A DNA stretch of 46,849 nucleotides from positions 1 to 46,849 of the forward strand of contig UCKS01000009.1 in the NCBI GenBank assembly GCA_900473045.1, given 5' to 3'. The position numbers and the translations under genes were made by a program. Below, piece after piece: positions 17,210 through 26,706 of the stretch (position 1 is the stretch's first letter; each line of letters starts with the position of its first letter). The notes beneath the pieces were generated by a model that was not told the DNA's origin, made no database searches, and saw only the letters and a program-made list of their open reading frames with translations. Origin of the DNA: Hyphomicrobiales bacterium (GTDB taxonomy: Bacteria; Pseudomonadota; Alphaproteobacteria; Rhizobiales; Rhizobiaceae).

Positions 17210-19096
17210 TTATGTTTCATCGAGAAACTTCTCGATTTGCATCGCGAGATCGAGCGGCTCATGTCCGACGGTTCGAAGATGAATCTCGGGCGATGCCGGT
17301 GCCTCATAGGGAGAGCTGATACCGGTAAAATTCTTGATCTCACCGGCCATGGCCTTTTGATACAGCCCTTTGGGATCTCGACGGGCGCATTCCTCGATCG
17401 GTGTATCGACGAAGACCTCGACGAACTCCCCCTTTTCGAACAGTTCGCGCGCCATCCTTCGTTCTGATCGGAACGGTGATATGAAAGACACGAGGACGAT
17501 CAATCCTGCATCAGCCATCAGTTTTGCCACTTCCGCCGCGCGGCGGATGTTCTCTACACGTGCTTCCTGCGTAAACCCAAGATCGCGGTTCAGGCCATGC
17601 CGGATATTGTCGCCGTCGAGCATGTAAGTATGCTTGCCGCGGGCATGAAGCAATTTCTCCACGATATTGGCGATCGTTGATTTGCCGGAGCCGGAAAGGC
17701 CGGTGAACCATAGGACCATCGGCATTTGTAGCTTGAGGGCCGCCCGCGCGTGCTTGTCGATATCGGCAGCCTGCCAATGGATATTCTGTGCTCTGCGCAG
17801 CGGATGATCGATCATACCGGCGCCCACGGTGGCGTTGGTAAATCGATCGATCAGAATGAAGTTGCCCGTGTTCCGACTGTCGCTGTAACTGTCAAAGATG
17901 ATTGGCGTTTGCGTCGAAATATTGCAAACCCCGACCTCGTTCATCTGAAGGGCGGTTGCCGCATTCTGCGCGAAGGTATTGATGTCGACGGTATGTTTCA
18001 GCGTTGTAACCGTTGCGCCGATGCTATCGACCTCCGTGCGGCAGATGTAGCTCCGGCCGGGAATCATCGGTTCTTTGTTAAACCAGATGACATGAGCCAT
18101 GAATTGATCGGCCAGATGCGGCCGGTTTTGGGGAGCAACAAGCATATTGCCACGCGACAACTCGAGATCGTCTTCGAGAACGACCGTAACGGCCTGTCCA
18201 TCGACCGCCGTTTTAACGCTGTCGCGACCGCAAAGGATGGACTTGACGCGCGACAACTGGCCCGACTTGGCAACAACGACGCTGTCGCCGACGCTGACCC
18301 GGCCTGCAGCGATTTGACCGGAAAAGCCGCGGAAATCCAGATTGGGGCGGCTTACCAGCTGGATTGGCAAACGAAACGGCTGATCCACGCGACCATCATC
18401 AACATCGATGGCTTCAAGATGCGAAAGGAGGCTCTTTCCCCGATACCAGGACATGTTTGGCGACGCAGAGACAACGTTGTCCCCAAATCGCGCCGACATC
18501 GCCACAAAGGCGACTGACCGAAAGCCCAACGTCTCCGAGAAGGACTGGAAGTCACCGCAAATAGCCTCGAACCGTTCCTGGTCGTATTGAATGAGATCCA
18601 TCTTGTTGACGGCAAGGACAATGTGGCGGATGCCAAGAAGCGAAGCGATGAATGTGTGACGGCGTGTCTGGCGTAAAACGCCTTTTCGGGCATCTATCAG
18701 CACGATTGCCACGTCGGAATTGGACGCTCCGGTCGCCATGTTGCGCGTATATTCTTCGTGCCCGGGTGTATCGGCGATGACGAATTTTCGCTTCGGTGTC
18801 ACAAAGAAGCGATAGGCAACATCGATCGTAATCCCCTGCTCCCGCTCGGCCTCAAGACCATCGACAAGAAGCGCGAAATCCAAGTGGTCTTCGCCTTTCG
18901 TCGTGCCGTGCTTTTTGGTGTCGCGCTTGAGTGCGGAAAACTGGTCATCAAGGATAAGCTGCGTATCATAGAGAAGCCGACCGATGAGCGTTGACTTTCC
19001 ATCGTCCACTGAGCCGCAGGTCAGGACACGCAGGAAGGTATTGTTGACGCCTGCGTCCTGTTCGATCAGCACGTCATCCTCGACAAGCATCCTCAT
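17210..19096 (-). CDS. cysNC: bifunctional sulfate adenylyltransferase subunit 1 / APS kinase (CysN-CysC, NodQ type)
   Basis: The 628-residue protein has an N-terminal EF-Tu-like GTPase: P-loop GSVDDGKST (28-36), the G3 motif [20 protein letters not shown] and the G4 motif NKMD. After translation-factor-like barrels, an APS kinase domain occupies about residues 450-628, with its own P-loop GLSGSGKST and [15 protein letters not shown]. CysN powers ATP sulfurylase by GTP hydrolysis, and CysC phosphorylates APS to PAPS. The fusion is typical of rhizobial NodQ/CysNC. Its ATG overlaps the cysD stop by one base. The context is polysaccharide sulfation rather than Nod factor synthesis or cysteine synthesis, since no nod genes or PAPS reductase are nearby. 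Confidence 0.96.
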   Translation of the reverse strand: MRMLVEDDVLIEQDAGVNNTFLRVLTCGSVDDGKSTLIGRLLYDTQLILDDQFSALKRDTKKHGTTKGEDHLDFALLVDGLEAEREQGITIDVAYRFFVTPKRKFVIADTPGHEEYTRNMATGASNSDVAIVLIDARKGVLRQTRRHTFIASLLGIRHIVLAVNKMDLIQYDQERFEAICGDFQSFSETLGFRSVAFVAMSARFGDNVVSASPNMSWYRGKSLLSHLEAIDVDDGRVDQPFRLPIQLVSRPNLDFRGFSGQIAAGRVSVGDSVVVAKSGQLSRVKSILCGRDSVKTAVDGQAVTVVLEDDLELSRGNMLVAPQNRPHLADQFMAHVIWFNKEPMIPGRSYICRTEVDSIGATVTTLKHTVDINTFAQNAATALQMNEVGVCNISTQTPIIFDSYSDSRNTGNFILIDRFTNATVGAGMIDHPLRRAQNIHWQAADIDKHARAALKLQMPMVLWFTGLSGSGKSTIANIVEKLLHARGKHTYMLDGDNIRHGLNRDLGFTQEARVENIRRAAEVAKLMADAGLIVLVSFISPFRSERRMARELFEKGEFVEVFVDTPIEECARRDPKGLYQKAMAGEIKNFTGISSPYEAPASPEIHLRTVGHEPLDLAMQIEKFLDET

Positions 19097-19995
19097 CAGA
19101 AATATCCTTCGCGTTTCTTTTTTTCCATCGACGCTTCCTCATCGGAATCGATCGCTCGGCCGTGGCGTTCGGATGTTCGGACGGTCAACATTTCGCGAAT
19201 GATTTCCGGAACCGTGCGTGCGGTTGACTCAATTGCTCCGGTGAGCGGGTAACAACCGAGCGTTCGAAACCGCACCATCAGCTCTTCGACCCGGTCTTCG
19301 TTTGATAGGCGCAGCCGATCATCGTCGACCATGGTGAGCATGCCATCACGACGAACAACCGGGCGCCGTTGAGCGAGGTACAATGGCACAACCGGAATAT
19401 TTTCCTGGCTTATGTATTGCCAGACATCTAGTTCCGTCCAATTTGAAAGTGGGAAAACCCGGATCGATTCACCGCGATTCACCCGCGTATTGTAGGTTCT
19501 CCACATCTCCGGCCGTTGGTTTTTCGGATCCCATGTGTGCTTGCTGTCGCGGAACGAGAATATTCTTTCCTTGGATCGGGATTTTTCCTCGTCGCGCCTG
19601 CCTCCCCCGAAAGCCGCGTCGAAACCATGTTGGTCCAGCGCCTGACGGAGTGCCAACGTCTTCATCATATGCGTGTAGGCCGTCGGTCCGGAGTCGAAGG
19701 GATTCACATTCTGGTCGATACCGTCCTGATTGGTGTGCACGAGCAGATTGAGGCCGAGGTCAGCGACCGTCTTGTCGCGAAAGGCGATCATCTCGCGAAA
19801 TTTCCAGGTCGTATCGATGTGAAGCAAAGGAAAAGGAGGTTTTGCGGGATAAAAAGCCTTCAGGGCCAAGTGAAGCATGACTGAAGAGTCTTTGCCGATC
19901 GAGTAAAGCATAACAGGACGTGAAAAGGTTGCGGCAACCTCACGCATGATATGAATTGATTCCGCTTCTAGTTTATCTAAATAAGTGAGCGCCAT
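19096..19995 (-). CDS. cysD: sulfate adenylyltransferase subunit 2 CysD (NodP type)
   Basis: From the ATG at 19995 the protein is 299 residues, the usual CysD length. It has the PP-loop ATP pyrophosphatase motif [14 protein letters not shown] (31-44), [20 protein letters not shown] in the middle and [11 protein letters not shown] further on, all typical of CysD/NodP. With CysN it makes APS from ATP and sulfate. The frame remains open for 30 more codons upstream ([15 protein letters not shown]), but this part is atypical for the family. The stop overlaps the cysNC start. It is the first gene of the cysD-cysNC-cysQ transcript. Confidence 0.96.
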   Translation of the reverse strand: MALTYLDKLEAESIHIMREVAATFSRPVMLYSIGKDSSVMLHLALKAFYPAKPPFPLLHIDTTWKFREMIAFRDKTVADLGLNLLVHTNQDGIDQNVNPFDSGPTAYTHMMKTLALRQALDQHGFDAAFGGGRRDEEKSRSKERIFSFRDSKHTWDPKNQRPEMWRTYNTRVNRGESIRVFPLSNWTELDVWQYISQENIPVVPLYLAQRRPVVRRDGMLTMVDDDRLRLSNEDRVEELMVRFRTLGCYPLTGAIESTARTVPEIIREMLTVRTSERHGRAIDSDEEASMEKKKREGYF

Positions 19996-20137
19996 TTTCT
20001 TACACTTTCTTAATTCGATAAAGCGTCTTTTGGTTTTAAATTTTTTAGTCGCGTATAAATCGATAAAGGACAGTATAGAGTGCAATTTATGCAGATAATT
20101 ATGTTGTTTTATTTATGGAAGGTGGAGGTAACCTCAA

Positions 20138-22387
20138 TCATGAGCGGCTCCAGCGCGCCGACGTCAAGCGGCGGCGGCGCTTAAACCAAAAGGACGACTG
20201 TTCACCTGCTGGTTTGCCGAAAAAGTTCACCACGCTGCCTAGAATGACAGGGTGATTGACAGATAGCCTGTTCAACGCATCGATCAGGTTCCGCTCCTTG
20301 GTGCGTGCGGCAGCCACGACCATGATGACGGAGTCGACCTGAGATGCCAGCCACACGGCATCTTCTTCTTGCTCCAGTGCGGGGGGATCAATGATGATAA
20401 GATCGTACAAATCCCTCAGCGCCGAATAGAGAACTTCGACACCGTTTAGGATCGGCCTGGAGGAAATGACGTCCAGGAATGGGTATGAGGGAGCGGTGGT
20501 GATAACGTTCTTGAGATCGCCCCTTCCGTCCAGGAATTTGGACAGCACCAAGTCGGAGTTCTCGACACCTAAAATGCTGCCTGCGCCTCTCGATCCCCGA
20601 TCGAAGTCTATGACGATGACACGCAGCCCTTGAGTCTTGGCGGCCGCCGCCATACCAAGCGCTACTGTCGTTTTTCCGTCACCGGTGGACGGTGAACAGA
20701 CCATGACGATTTTTCCGCCTGCCGAATGCTCGATCGTTTCCCAGGCCATACATAAATTTCGCATCGCTTTGGCAAATACCGAGTCTGGATTGCCGATCAA
20801 AAGCTGGTATGGCGTCTGCGAGCCGGATAGCTTCTTGGTCAGGTTGGGAACCGTGACCAGGTTCGGCCTGTTAAGCAGTTCCTCGACATCGCCAGGCTGA
20901 TGGAGGCGGGTATCGAGTGCTGCCGCGATAATGACGCCGATAATCGCCAACACGACTACACCGAGCGAACCGGTTGCAATGACAAAACTCGGTGTTGGGA
21001 AAGACGGGTTCGTTGGAACTTCCGCGTAAGACGCCACAGTCGCGGACGCCTTGCGCTCGCCGCGCTCGGGATCTAGATCGCCTAACCGCAAGACAATCTG
21101 ATCGTAGCGCTTCTGTTCTGCAAACAAATCCCGTTCGAATTCGCGTCGGCGGATTTCAGCCAAATTCCGGCTCTCCATCCTTTTTTGAAGCACAGCCACC
21201 TCGGTACCATATTGCTCCGTCCGCGCCGTCGCAATCTTGGCATCATTCTCAAGCTCACGAACAATACGCTCGGCTTCGTTGCCTATCATCGTACGTGTAG
21301 CCTGAAGTTCCGCATCCGCGTCAACGACAAGCGGGTGATTTTTGCCAAATTTTGATGTGAGTTGAGCGCGCAGACGTTCGAGCCGCGATTGCTCGTTGCG
21401 GAGACTGTCAAGCTGTTCAGACGTCAAAACGCGCGCGACAGCCTGCTTGTCTGTGGACGCAAGAAGCGCCTTTGTCTCGGTATATCGGGCAACTGCACCC
21501 GCTTCTTCTGTGCGCGCAACTGTTGCTTGCCCATTCAATTGCTCCATGCGAGCGCGCAACCAGTCGTCCTTTGGATCAAACGTGAGATCGCTGTTGATGG
21601 CAAAGGTTGCGATTTTGCGCTCCATATCTGCGATTTGGCCAGCGCGTTCCTCAGCCTGCGTGCGCAGGTATGCAATAGTGTTCGTGGTCGCCTCGCTAGT
21701 GACTTTCGCTGTCCATTCAACGTAATGCTCGGCGATAGCATCAGCAATTCTGGCCGCTTTTAGCGGGCTCGCCTGTCTCACGCGAATCGTCATGGCAAGG
21801 CTGTCGCCGCGGCGATTGACGGTAAACGAATTCAACAGTGACGATATCGCGCGATTACGCTGAACGCCTTCCGAAATGAGCCGCTTACGAACCATTTCCG
21901 GGCCATTTCCCGCAGCAGAAAACAATCTATCTACGATGGGCGCGAACAGCCTACTCAAAAATGCATCGGTCTCGGTGCGTATCGGCGGCAAGTAGGTGTT
22001 GTAGTCCGGGTCTTCGACGAGATCGAGAGCATCGACCACCGTTCCGGCAAATACACGCGACTGGATCACATCAAGTTCGGTCTCCATAACCGACTTATCG
22101 CGCTCCTGCTTTCGAAGCTCTACGACCGCTTCGTAGGGCCGGGCGTCATTTCGATCAAATACAATGGCGGATGACGCAGTATATATGCGCGTGTATACAA
22201 GAGATGTAATTACCGTTAGTAGTAAGCCAATTATTAGAAATGCGACAAAAAATACGATATACCTTCGCAATAGCTCCAAAATATCGTGTACGCCGCGAGC
22301 ATAGGTTTGCCTCTGCGCCATCTGGTAGGTTGTTACGCTTCTGCCTTTATTTGATTTGTGCTCAAGTACCCGATCTGTGGTCAGCAT
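20138..22387 (-). CDS. polysaccharide co-polymerase / BY-kinase-like protein (ExoP/Wzc-like)
   Basis: The 749-residue protein has the PCP-2a architecture: a Wzz domain between two membrane helices (about 44-67 and 450-475), a long periplasmic coiled coil between them, and a cytoplasmic ATPase domain. The ATPase has a Walker A variant SPSTGDGKTT (565-574), a Walker A' around D594/D596 (VIVIDFDRG) and a Walker B LIIIDPP with D667. Such proteins control chain length and couple polymerisation to export through the ExoF/Wza partner. The ATG at 22387 has an excellent GGAGG ribosome binding site. The C-terminus is short and basic (FKRRRRLTSARWSRS) and has no tyrosine cluster, so the usual autophosphorylation tail is missing. 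Confidence 0.93.
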   Translation of the reverse strand: MLTTDRVLEHKSNKGRSVTTYQMAQRQTYARGVHDILELLRRYIVFFVAFLIIGLLLTVITSLVYTRIYTASSAIVFDRNDARPYEAVVELRKQERDKSVMETELDVIQSRVFAGTVVDALDLVEDPDYNTYLPPIRTETDAFLSRLFAPIVDRLFSAAGNGPEMVRKRLISEGVQRNRAISSLLNSFTVNRRGDSLAMTIRVRQASPLKAARIADAIAEHYVEWTAKVTSEATTNTIAYLRTQAEERAGQIADMERKIATFAINSDLTFDPKDDWLRARMEQLNGQATVARTEEAGAVARYTETKALLASTDKQAVARVLTSEQLDSLRNEQSRLERLRAQLTSKFGKNHPLVVDADAELQATRTMIGNEAERIVRELENDAKIATARTEQYGTEVAVLQKRMESRNLAEIRRREFERDLFAEQKRYDQIVLRLGDLDPERGERKASATVASYAEVPTNPSFPTPSFVIATGSLGVVVLAIIGVIIAAALDTRLHQPGDVEELLNRPNLVTVPNLTKKLSGSQTPYQLLIGNPDSVFAKAMRNLCMAWETIEHSAGGKIVMVCSPSTGDGKTTVALGMAAAAKTQGLRVIVIDFDRGSRGAGSILGVENSDLVLSKFLDGRGDLKNVITTAPSYPFLDVISSRPILNGVEVLYSALRDLYDLIIIDPPALEQEEDAVWLASQVDSVIMVVAAARTKERNLIDALNRLSVNHPVILGSVVNFFGKPAGEQSSFWFKRRRRLTSARWSRS

Positions 22388-22686
22388 TTAACCTCCAGAA
22401 ATGCTTTATTTTATTGCAGAGAATGATAAGCCCAAACTCCAATAAAATAATTATAATCAATGATATGTGCAATTTAGAAAATAATAAAGCACTAAATTGG
22501 ATTATTGCGCAACAAAGGTATATAGCGTATATATATAGCGTCATCGTTTCTATTATATAGCAATTATGCACGATGAATTATGCGCAAGCGAAAGCATAAG
22601 TGGCCAGCGCGCCCTAATGTCTTGCCTCTGTTTCTCCAGTTTACTGGAGATTATTGGATCCGATGGATCACGATAGGATCTTTCTG
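22388..22686. other. AT-rich intergenic region between the GT4 and ExoP-like genes
   Basis: The stretch from about 22400 to 22570 is very AT-rich with alternating TATA steps and probably contains the promoter of the ExoP-like gene. No gene is supported. It also holds the inverted repeat at 22633-22650. Confidence 0.5.
22633..22650 (-). terminator. possible stem-loop downstream of the GT4 gene
   Basis: A perfect inverted repeat TCTCCAGT-TT-ACTGGAGA lies 37 bases beyond the 3' end of the minus-strand GT4 gene. The true loop would need four or more bases, leaving a stem of about seven pairs. No T-run follows, so it is a weak terminator candidate or an operator-like palindrome. Confidence 0.25.
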
Positions 22687-23913
22687 CTACGAGCTTCCCA
22701 ATGCCATTCGCTCAATAAGAATGTCATTGACTAGGTGGACGTCGAATTTCTCTTGCGCCAGTTCCCGGGATCTCATCCCCATGTCGTTAGCAAGTGGCAG
22801 ATTGCCCGCGAGTTCCGACATGGCGCAGGAGAGATCATCAACACTCCTAGGCTCCACCAGGTAACCATTGATACCCGGCTGGACGGTGTTGGAACAGCCT
22901 GCGAGGTTGGTAGTTATGATGGCGCGGCCGACCGACATCGCCTCAAGAATGCTGCGCGGAATGCCTTCGCGATAGTAGGACGGTAGCACGAAAACATTGC
23001 AGCCTGCCAGGTAGGGCCTGACATCGACGGTTTCGCCGAGGAAATTGAGGATGCCCTCATCAACATACTTCTTGATATCTGCCCGTGATATCCCTGCGGC
23101 CGGATTGGGATCAAAATGTCCAAGCAGTTGAAACTCCGCCCTTGGGTAGGCGCGCCGCACCCTCCGTGCCGCCTCGATATATTCGAGGATGCCCTTGTCC
23201 TTGAGCAACCGGGCGACCAACAGGAAAACGGGCCGATCCGTTGGAGGCGGCGCAAAGGCATAGTGATCAAGGTCTACACCCGACCCGGGCACAAGCTTGA
23301 TTAAGGACTCGTCCGTGACCATCCGATGTTCGCGAATGTCTGCGGCATCTGTCTGGTTGTAGGCGAAGACAACATTTGCACCGGTAAAAGCACTGCGGTA
23401 CAGCCAAACACTGATCTGTTTGACGATCCGGCCTTTAAGGGTAGCGGCACCATCCTGTGAAAAGACGTGGCCAAGTCCTGTCACGAGAAAGCAGCGGGAA
23501 CGAACTCCGGCAAGTCTGGCCGCAATACCTCCGTAGATAATAGGCTTCATCGTATACGGGACGACCACATGCGGTTTTAACTTCAGCATCAGGCGCCAGA
23601 GCGACCACAGGGTGACGAGATCGGTGATTGGATTGAGCCCGACACGTGCCATGGGTACCTGGGCGAAATCAACACCTATCCGCGACAAACAGGCCCTCGT
23701 TCTTCCATCATCCTCGGGGCCGACTGCAGTGACAATGTGCCCGGCATCCACCATCCGCTTAAGCAACTCCAAGCGAAAGTTCGTTAGCGAGGGACTATAG
23801 CTGCACAGAACGACAACTCGCTGCCTGCGGTGCGCCGGCATAGCCTGTGGCAGCGGGCGGCGCATTTCCTCATAGCTGACATTCGTGGCTACTAACTCGC
23901 TAAAAACTGCCAT
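22687..23913 (-). CDS. glycosyltransferase family 4 (PglA/CapJ-like)
   Basis: The 408-residue protein begins with about 30 polar residues and then the GT-B motif VVVLCSYSPSLTNFRLELLK. HVVVPYTMKPIIYGGIAARL and GLGHVFSQDG are typical of the subgroup acting on undecaprenyl-pyrophosphate-linked amino sugars. VFLLVARLLKDKGILEYIEA opens the donor domain, and YREGIPRSILEAMSVGRAI holds the E-x7-E motif. PglA of the Campylobacter N-glycan pathway is a member of this subgroup. It sits directly downstream of the WbpM/PglF-like dehydratase gene (36-base gap), which supports an early role, perhaps adding the second sugar to the initiating amino sugar. The ATG has an AGGAG ribosome binding site. Confidence 0.88.
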   Translation of the reverse strand: MAVFSELVATNVSYEEMRRPLPQAMPAHRRQRVVVLCSYSPSLTNFRLELLKRMVDAGHIVTAVGPEDDGRTRACLSRIGVDFAQVPMARVGLNPITDLVTLWSLWRLMLKLKPHVVVPYTMKPIIYGGIAARLAGVRSRCFLVTGLGHVFSQDGAATLKGRIVKQISVWLYRSAFTGANVVFAYNQTDAADIREHRMVTDESLIKLVPGSGVDLDHYAFAPPPTDRPVFLLVARLLKDKGILEYIEAARRVRRAYPRAEFQLLGHFDPNPAAGISRADIKKYVDEGILNFLGETVDVRPYLAGCNVFVLPSYYREGIPRSILEAMSVGRAIITTNLAGCSNTVQPGINGYLVEPRSVDDLSCAMSELAGNLPLANDMGMRSRELAQEKFDVHLVNDILIERMALGSS

Positions 23914-23949
23914 GATGACTCCTGCGGAACATATCCGACTTGCAGGGTA

Positions 23950-26154
23950 TTAGTTGATCCGCGATGCTAACGTTGCGGGTTTACCGGCAAGATCGCTGAC
24001 GAGGGCCGCGAACAGAGCCTCCGGGAGTTCTGAAAGCTGTTCGCCGGCGTCCCCCCTCTGAAAGAGAGCGCCATTCAGCTGTATCTTGGCGCTCTGCTGC
24101 TTGACGTAGCCGGGAATCAAGCTGCTCATCAACGCAAGGACCATGGCTTCGTCGCCCAACTCGGCGAAACGCTCCAAGCGCGCAAAGGTAACCATGAGTG
24201 TCGACAGTTCCACAGCATGAGGGATAGCTCCCAGAACACCCGGCACCGGCGACGCCACGCGCAGTTCATTGGTGTCGAAAAGCTCTTCAAACCGCTTTTC
24301 GCCTGGGCGCAGCCCAATGACTTTGATTGCAATATCTTTGTCGGGCGTAAATCCAGCCAAACGGATCATTCTTCTGGCGATGTCGATGATTTTTATCGGC
24401 TCACCCATGTCAAGCACGAATATTTCGCCCTTGCCGATATCCCCTTCGAGGCCATAAGCGGACGCTTGCAGCGTCAGTTCGACAGCTTCTCGAATTGTCA
24501 TGAAGAACCGCGTCATTTCCAGATCCGTTACGGTGAGCGGCCCACCGCACGAAATTTGCTTTTTGAAGAGGGGAATGAGCGATCCGCTGGAGCCGAGAAC
24601 ATTTCCAAACCGCACGGTCATGAACCGTGGGCCTGAACCAGTTTTGAACCTGTTCAGATCTAGGGCCTGGCAATAGAGCTCGGCGAGACGCTTCGTCCCT
24701 CCCATAACGCTGGTCGGGTTAACGACTTTATCCGTGGAAATCTGGACCATTGCCGTAGCGCCGTACTGCCGCGCCGCGTTGGCGACGTTCATCGAGCCGA
24801 TAATATTGGTTAGCGCTCCTTCACAGGGATTGAGCTCGACCATAGGGACATGCTTGAGCGCGGCCGCATGAAACACGAGTTCCGGACGATGCAAGGCAAA
24901 CATATCGTTGACTCGGTTGGCACGCCGGACGTTACATAGGTGGGCAAAACGCGTCACGCTCGGGAAGCGTTCGCTAAGCTCCATATCGATAGCGTAGAGA
25001 TTGTACTCGCAGTTTTCGATGAGCACGATCGCCGCAGGTTCGCATGCCGCAATCTGCAACGTCAATTCGCTGCCGATCGAACCGCCAGCACCGGTGATAA
25101 GCACCCGGCGACCCTTCACAAGGCGCGAAATAGCATCCCTATCCAGCGAGGCTTGCGGTCTCTCAAGCAGATCCGTCAATTCGATGGATCTCAGCTCGAA
25201 CCGGTTTTCACGCTTCGCGTTTTTGAGCTCGGTCATTTCAGACAGCCGGGAAACGGTCATGCCATGAGATTCAGCAGCGGCAATCAGTTGCTCGGATGCT
25301 TCATCTCCAAATGTGGAGGGTGCCTCGGTAAACACGAGGTGGCGGGGAGAGATATTGTCGCCTTTGAGTTGCGCGACGATGTCTTGAAAATCTGCAACCG
25401 CCCCAAGAATGGGTACGCTCCGCAAGGTCATGTTTTGATGCTCATTGGTTCTTTCAAGGCAGCCGACCGGCCAATGAGCGCAGTTAGGGTCGCGGCTCAG
25501 TGCGCGCAGATAAAGATCTGCAGCGCCACCTGCGCCGACAAGGAGTGTCGGAATTTGCTTGTCGGTCTTATCGACGCCCTTAAGCCCGATCCAACGGCGC
25601 GTGAGAGGAAATTCATCCACCCGGAAGCTGAGCCTGGAGGCCGAAAGGAAAGCCAGGAGCAGCAACGATTCCAGCAGTAATGTGCTACGGGGAATATCTT
25701 CAAGCCGTGTTGCAAGGAACGAAACGCAAACCAACATCAGCGTCGTGACAAAAACCGCACGAACAATCGTCCACATATCGGACACGGAACCATACCGCCA
25801 GTTTCGGCTGTACAATCCGGCAAGCGGGAAAACGAGAGCGCAAACCAGCAAATACTGCCCGCCGCCCATCAAAAGCGCCTTGATGAGTTCGGGCCGCACT
25901 TGAACAGTCTCAAACCCGTACCGTGTCACAAAAGCAATCCCGAAGGCCAAGCTCGCAGAAACGATGTCTGTTAGAAACAGCGCAAGCGACTGCCGCACTT
26001 TTCGTGCTTGAGAATATGCCAGCTTTTTAGTCAGATACAGAAGCCGAGTGGCTGCGGCAGGCAGATTCGTCACGACGTGGCCAGTCGCCATACTGTAGAA
26101 ACGTTTCTTGGACGAAGTAGTATTGGCATGTAAAATCACGTCTTCGCGATCCAT
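23950..26154 (-). CDS. membrane-bound nucleotide-sugar 4,6-dehydratase (WbpM/PglF/CapD family)
   Basis: From the ATG at 26154 the protein is 734 residues. Four membrane helices occupy about 55-175, then comes a degenerate nucleotide-binding domain (from about 200, TLLVGAGG), then the catalytic SDR domain. Its NAD motif is LITGAGGSIGSEL (352-364), ISTDKVVNP lies at 472-480, and the catalytic M-x3-K pair is M484/K488, as in WbpM-type enzymes where methionine replaces tyrosine. These enzymes convert UDP-GlcNAc to UDP-4-keto-6-deoxy-GlcNAc. The product would feed the DegT aminotransferase at 9946-11163. The start is supported by a GGGGG ribosome binding site; 16 more codons upstream are open but less likely. 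The C-terminal tail of about 90 residues is usual for the long form. Confidence 0.95.
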   Translation of the reverse strand: MDREDVILHANTTSSKKRFYSMATGHVVTNLPAAATRLLYLTKKLAYSQARKVRQSLALFLTDIVSASLAFGIAFVTRYGFETVQVRPELIKALLMGGGQYLLVCALVFPLAGLYSRNWRYGSVSDMWTIVRAVFVTTLMLVCVSFLATRLEDIPRSTLLLESLLLLAFLSASRLSFRVDEFPLTRRWIGLKGVDKTDKQIPTLLVGAGGAADLYLRALSRDPNCAHWPVGCLERTNEHQNMTLRSVPILGAVADFQDIVAQLKGDNISPRHLVFTEAPSTFGDEASEQLIAAAESHGMTVSRLSEMTELKNAKRENRFELRSIELTDLLERPQASLDRDAISRLVKGRRVLITGAGGSIGSELTLQIAACEPAAIVLIENCEYNLYAIDMELSERFPSVTRFAHLCNVRRANRVNDMFALHRPELVFHAAALKHVPMVELNPCEGALTNIIGSMNVANAARQYGATAMVQISTDKVVNPTSVMGGTKRLAELYCQALDLNRFKTGSGPRFMTVRFGNVLGSSGSLIPLFKKQISCGGPLTVTDLEMTRFFMTIREAVELTLQASAYGLEGDIGKGEIFVLDMGEPIKIIDIARRMIRLAGFTPDKDIAIKVIGLRPGEKRFEELFDTNELRVASPVPGVLGAIPHAVELSTLMVTFARLERFAELGDEAMVLALMSSLIPGYVKQQSAKIQLNGALFQRGDAGEQLSELPEALFAALVSDLAGKPATLASRIN

Positions 26155-26589
26155 TATAGCCCCCTGCAAATATCCGCACGGTTTCGCGCCGCCAAACCGC
26201 AACAGCTCGCACGTGAATTAATCTATAAAATATATATATTATCCCCTCTAAAGGGATTTTTTTAGTACAACTATAATACGCCGCCACAACATAGAGTTGC
26301 GTCGCAAAATTTCTCTCTGTGAGGCTTTTCTTTCGTTAGAAAGTTCGCATAAAAAAAATATTCTGTAAAGAAGATTTTATTTCACACTTCATTATTCCAT
26401 TAAGATGACGATCTATACGCTTTTCCGGTGAAACATTCATAACATATACTTTAAGCCGTAATTTCCAATGACAAATCGTTTAAAAATTTCTCTTTTAAAT
26501 ACGCAGAATCTCAACGATAGCAATATCTTGAGGGGGTTGGTTCTTCATTCCGGTGTGACAGATAAAAATACACGATTTTGCGGGATTAA
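26155..26589. other. AT-rich upstream region of the dehydratase gene
   Basis: This region contains runs of A and T (for example 26225-26260 and 26345-26400) and no supported gene. It probably carries the promoter of the dehydratase-GT4 transcript. The right end abuts the IS630 remnant and a gene fragment, so part of it may have been displaced by the insertion. Confidence 0.45.
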
Positions 26590-26706
26590 GTGGCCTCTCC
26601 AAACACGGTAAGCTCGGGTATTGCCCTACGATCGCCTCCTGGAATTCCAGGTATTCGCCGAGCATTTCGGCCACATGGTTGATGGTAAAGACGTAGGTGG
26701 CGGTTA
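26590..26706 (-). pseudogene. fragment resembling the N-terminus of a small conserved protein
   Basis: Reading the minus strand from about 26705 gives TATYVFTINHVAEMLGEYLEF, which resembles the start of a small uncharacterised alphaproteobacterial protein family with a YVFTI-x2-VAEMLGE opening. The match then fades, and the frame ends without the rest of the protein. No start codon precedes it because the IS630 remnant abuts. I recall this family only loosely, so the identification is tentative. Confidence 0.25.

Noticed and set aside
17750..18517. A 255-codon plus-strand open frame
   Set aside because: It lies antisense within cysNC, whose family match is unambiguous along its whole length.
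17210..19995. NodP/NodQ for Nod factor sulfation
   Set aside because: The proteins are of the same families, but no nod genes, nod boxes or NodH are present, and the neighbours are polysaccharide genes with a different sulfotransferase and cysQ.
24940..25680. A 246-codon plus-strand open frame
   Set aside because: It is antisense to the WbpM/PglF-like dehydratase gene and shows no protein family features.
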